Assembly (NCBI GenBank): GCA_022578965.1
Contig: MU400572.1
Span: 62,001 to 126,000 of the forward strand
Origin: Xylaria sp. FL1777
Taxonomy: Eukaryota; Ascomycota; Sordariomycetes; Xylariales; Xylariaceae
Direction of reading: 5' to 3'
Length of the DNA: 64,000 bases
Shown: one piece after another, positions 61,115-64,000 of the stretch
Position numbering within the stretch: the first letter of the stretch is position 1
Layout of the letters: every line of letters starts with the position of its first letter
Program-made: the position numbers and the translations under genes
Notes under the pieces: generated by a model
What the model was told of the DNA's origin: nothing
Databases searched by the model: none
What the model saw: only the letters and a program-made list of their open reading frames with translations

Positions 61115-62712
61115 ATGTCCTTCTGCTTCGTGGATCAGTCCAACATTAACAACAAGAAGGAGAGAAAGCGCATCCGAAGTCATGTCATGAAAGGGAAGAA
61201 TGTTGGCAAGAAGAGACCGAAAAATGAACAGCATGTCGAATCGACGGTTGACAAGTCCATCGTACTCTTTGGAACAGGAGTTGGTAACCAATCAGCTTCA
61301 GTGACGTCTTGGAGATGCGAGAGTTCCATCCTTGCAGTGACTCGTCAAATCGCGAATGATCTCACTCTCCTGTCTTTTACGAGAGGAATCGCTTCACCGA
61401 CTATGTTTCACATTGCGCAAAGTATGATGTGACAACTACCTTGAGATGATAAAATAACTGATTTATATTCAAGTGTCTTCCTACATCCTTGATGTTGCCT
61501 CCCCTCCCGAGTTCTGTAAGTCCATTGGAGTCACTGGATGGATGTGGTTCCAGTTGACATTCTACAACGAAGCATGTAAGTCCTAATTTTGACTCTATTC
61601 AGTCGTTTGAGGTGCGTTAACCATTGCAGATTTCCACTGCACTGTGGCCATAGCTTCCGCATGTGCGGCCTTTCTGACAGAGGATTCATATCATTCCCCA
61701 GTTGCGTTACGCCACATGTCTGAAGCTTATCGCCTCGTAAACAAAACGCTCTCGAGTAACGAGCCCTTGTCTGACACCACTATTGCTGTGGTATCAGCCA
61801 TAAACATTTATGATAGGCTCTATGGCGATCCCCAGCAAGCCATGATTCACCTCAATGGGCTTGTAGGTCTGATAAGATTAAGTGGTGGTATCAGTGAGCT
61901 TGCGAAAAGGAACATCGTCATAGCCGAGAAGGCTTTTCGGTACGTCTAAGCCTCCTAAACTCAGATAAGAACCCGCCGAGGGACTGACATCATATCGCAG
62001 ATCCGATATCGAACTTGCGCTTTCTTGTGGCTCAAAGCCGAAATTCTCTTCCGAGGATGTGCCTCGCCATCTTGTCCTTACCGATTCCAGGGGCTGTCCA
62101 GAACCTCCCAAAGCTGGAGAAGCTGAGCTGGCCGAGTCAATTCTGTATCAATCTGTAAGCCCAGAGCTCAGCGAGGTAGTTCTTGATATTCTTCGTTTTT
62201 CATGTATACTTGACCAGGCAAGCCGCGCACATAAGCTAGATTCGGTAGCTTATCAGTGCACACTCTTCTATGTCGGTTACCGACTTCTGGAAATAAAACC
62301 TCGCCACTGCGGTTCGGGAGCCGGTACAAGTCTCGACACTTTGGTGCATTTAGCCATGATTGGATTTCTGAACACATTCTGTTTTGGCGTCGGTCGCAAA
62401 ATCATGATATTTCCCTTCGTGGTGGAACGGTTTAGATCAATAGCTCAGACCATCAGCGAAGATAACGCACCCCGACTAATGGTAGTCTTCTGGGCACTCC
62501 TTATGGGAAAAGTTTCAGCACTCACGCGGGACGACGATTCCTGGCTTGTCCCAAAATTGAAGACACTTGCCGGTGCGTTGGGGCTTCGTACTTGGCCCCA
62601 AGTAAGCCGTGCACTTCGCGCGTTTCCATGGGTCGAGGCCGCGCACGGAGCAAAAGGACAGGAATTCTGGGATACAAAGCTTGCGCAAGCTGTCCCCTTA
62701 GACCCTATCTGA
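61115..62712 (+). CDS. Fungal_trans_2 (DUF3468) domain protein without a zinc cluster
   Basis: Predicted 476-residue protein. Exons are 61115-61421, 61474-61575, 61630-61939 and 62001-62712. The N-terminus MSFCFVDQSN..KKERKRIRSHVMKGKNVGKKRP is the FVxxxN/IRSHVM-type leader found on many ascomycete proteins with a Fungal_trans_2 region, often named tachykinin family proteins by mistake. The long helical body (ALRHMSEAYRLVNKTL, QAMIHLNGLVGLIRLSGG) fits that regulatory domain. No Zn2Cys6 cluster (CX2CX6C) is present, so direct DNA binding of that type is not expected. The product may be a regulator or a diverged relic of a zinc-cluster factor. A potential basic nuclear localisation signal lies at about residues 15-35. 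Confidence 0.8.
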
Positions 62713-63021
62713 TAGACATCCTGTGACTTTAAATGAAGCCAGAAGATGTAAATCAATAGCCTCTCGAAATGTTGAATGCAGCGCAAACATTCGTTGAGTT
62801 CCAACCATATCTTGTAACCATTTCTAAATGTCCGACATACTATCCAACATTCAATGATTGGCTGGATAGCCTAATAGTCTAGCCGTCTATGCTGTAATCA
62901 TTTCCAGACAGCAGAATAGCTCATCACCAACAATCAATTTAGTTTACCATGTCGGCTATAAGTAATCTCCTAGCAGCGACAAAAGTCGTACCTTCCAATA
63001 ACTGTCCTGGACGTCGACATT
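62713..63021. other. Short intergenic region
   Basis: About 300 bases between the Fungal_trans_2 gene and the tRNA gene. I see nothing specific in it. Confidence 0.5.
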
Positions 63022-63119
63022 GGCTCAATGGTCTAGTGGTATGATTCCTGCTTCGGGTCGCACCCTTCCATCTTACGTGGGAATGCAGGAGGCCCCGGGT
63101 TCGAATCCCGGTTGAGCCC
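63022..63119 (+). tRNA. tRNA-Pro (CGG) with intron
   Basis: The acceptor stem GGCTCAA pairs with TTGAGCC at 63112-63118, with discriminator C63119. The A box TGGTCTAGTGG and the B box GGTTCGAATCC are clear. The anticodon stem CCTGC (63047-63051) pairs with GCAGG (63085-63089). The loop is TT-CGG-G, giving anticodon CGG at 63054-63056 with U33 in place. A 26-nt intron (63058-63083) follows position 37, the canonical place for nuclear tRNA introns. A T5 run follows the gene. Confidence 0.93.
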
Positions 63120-63123
63120 CAAA

Positions 63124-63128
63124 TTTTT
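63124..63128 (+). terminator. RNA polymerase III terminator
   Basis: Five T residues start five bases after the discriminator base of the tRNA-Pro gene, as expected for Pol III termination. Confidence 0.75.
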
Positions 63129-63620
63129 GCCGTGTTTTAAACTCGATCAGCTAGATAGCTTTTCTACGTCTGTGTTTAGCGTTTAGCTTAGTGTGTATTA
63201 GCAACTAGTGCGCAGACTAATAATTAACCTAATCGCTCAGCTAATGTTTCAGTTAACTTATAGCTTACTTATAGTTAACCTAAAGGGAAGTTCATGATTT
63301 ATAACTTCAAAGTTGTTAATTCTAACTCTAGAAGAGAGTGTGATATACTTGGACTGCGTTACAATATATCGAGTACAAGCAAGTTTGTTCGCCTATGGGA
63401 TTATCATAGCATCATCGCCAACATACACAGAGGAGAGACTATAAGCCGTATTAACAATAAAATCCCACGAAACGCAGGTGCGAAGTCTATCCATTCTCTT
63501 GGGACCAGACTTCTACAGGGTGCCGACATGTCTTTGCACACACAACATCTGCACACTTAAGAAACGCTCTCGCTCAAACCTTCATCCAACTCTGGCGACC
63601 GAGACGGGTGCTAGCATGGA

Positions 63621-63640
63621 ACGGCACGGCACGGCACGGC
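63621..63640. repeat. ACGGC pentanucleotide tract
   Basis: Four perfect ACGGC units followed by GCGGCG. It is a GC-rich island in AT-leaning sequence. Confidence 0.85.
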
Positions 63641-64000
63641 GCGGCGTGTAGCTCGGCACAATCCGATACCGCACACGTGTTATAGTTCCAGCCGTAGGCG
63701 CATATTGTATGCAAGTGCGGGCAGCTAAGTGTTTGGCTTGACAACGTTCTCGTCTTGCGAGTGGCGAAGCACTGCTTCTTCTCATAGTCATATCAAAACG
63801 ACTTTCTACACGTAGGAGACATGTGATAGATATCCTTCACATTCGATACTCATACATCCCTCGGACGTCGGTTACAGTATGAAAAGGCCGCCCACGTCAA
63901 AGTCTTATGCTGCAATTTCTCACCTCCTATTTTCCTGTCTGAGGGTTTCTTTTTAGGGGTTGCTAATCTAATCCGCGCATGAGTTCGGATTATACAAACT

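Larger units (their letters stand above)
63120..64000. other. Right end of the window without genes
   Basis: After the Pol III terminator the sequence is AT-leaning with no supportable gene. An ACGGC tandem tract lies at 63621-63640. Confidence 0.5.

Overview
This window reads as nuclear chromosomal DNA of a filamentous ascomycete (Pezizomycotina), most likely a Sordariomycete. The evidence is genes split by short GT-AG introns (mostly 47-135 nt, with CTAAY/CTGAY-type branch sites), a cell-wall-integrity MAP kinase of the SLT2/MPS1 type, a CCG-6-like GPI cell-wall protein, the Fungal_trans_2 and DUF3455 families, and ICE2. The order cannot be fixed from the sequence; abundant TAGG/CCTA-type intergenic repeats may help a comparative search. 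There is no operon logic: most genes are independently transcribed and separated by 0.3-6 kb.

Layout. 1-5.6 kb: gene-poor flank with one low-molecular-weight tyrosine phosphatase (+). 5.6-10 kb: SLT2-type MAP kinase (+) and a secreted DUF3455 protein (-). 10-16.3 kb: long gene-poor stretch rich in TAGGTACC motifs. 16.4-21 kb: FAD monooxygenase (-), a 44-residue ORF ending in a CaaX box (+), and dynactin p25 (-). 22.7-28.7 kb: GID-complex scaffold Gid1/Vid30 (RanBPM type, -) and an INO80 Ies4-like subunit (-). 32.7-37.3 kb: actin-interacting protein 1 (-) and a twelve-zinc-knuckle protein (-). 42.4-46.6 kb: CCG-6-like GPI protein (+) and ribosomal protein eS28 (-). 47.7-56.6 kb: Dal5-type MFS transporter (+), ATP-grasp ligase (-), tail to tail, then a peroxisomal-type short-chain acyl-CoA synthetase (-). 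57.9-63.1 kb: ICE2 (-), a Fungal_trans_2 protein (+), and an intron-containing tRNA-Pro(CGG) (+).

Most genes are conserved housekeeping or signalling genes (cytoskeleton: Aip1 and dynactin p25; protein turnover: Gid1; chromatin: Ies4; translation: eS28 and tRNA; ER: ICE2). The accessory content is the FAD monooxygenase, the ATP-grasp/transporter pair, the acyl-CoA synthetase and the CaaX microprotein. The best candidate for something undescribed is the CaaX ORF at 19065-19199. It sits behind a clear TATA box and an A/C-rich leader, and its size and C-terminus fit a lipid-modified peptide such as an a-factor-like pheromone precursor. The second candidate is the convergent pair of a carnosine-synthase-like ATP-grasp ligase and a Dal5-family transporter. 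All exon joins were derived by hand from reading frame, splice signals and family knowledge, with no transcript data.
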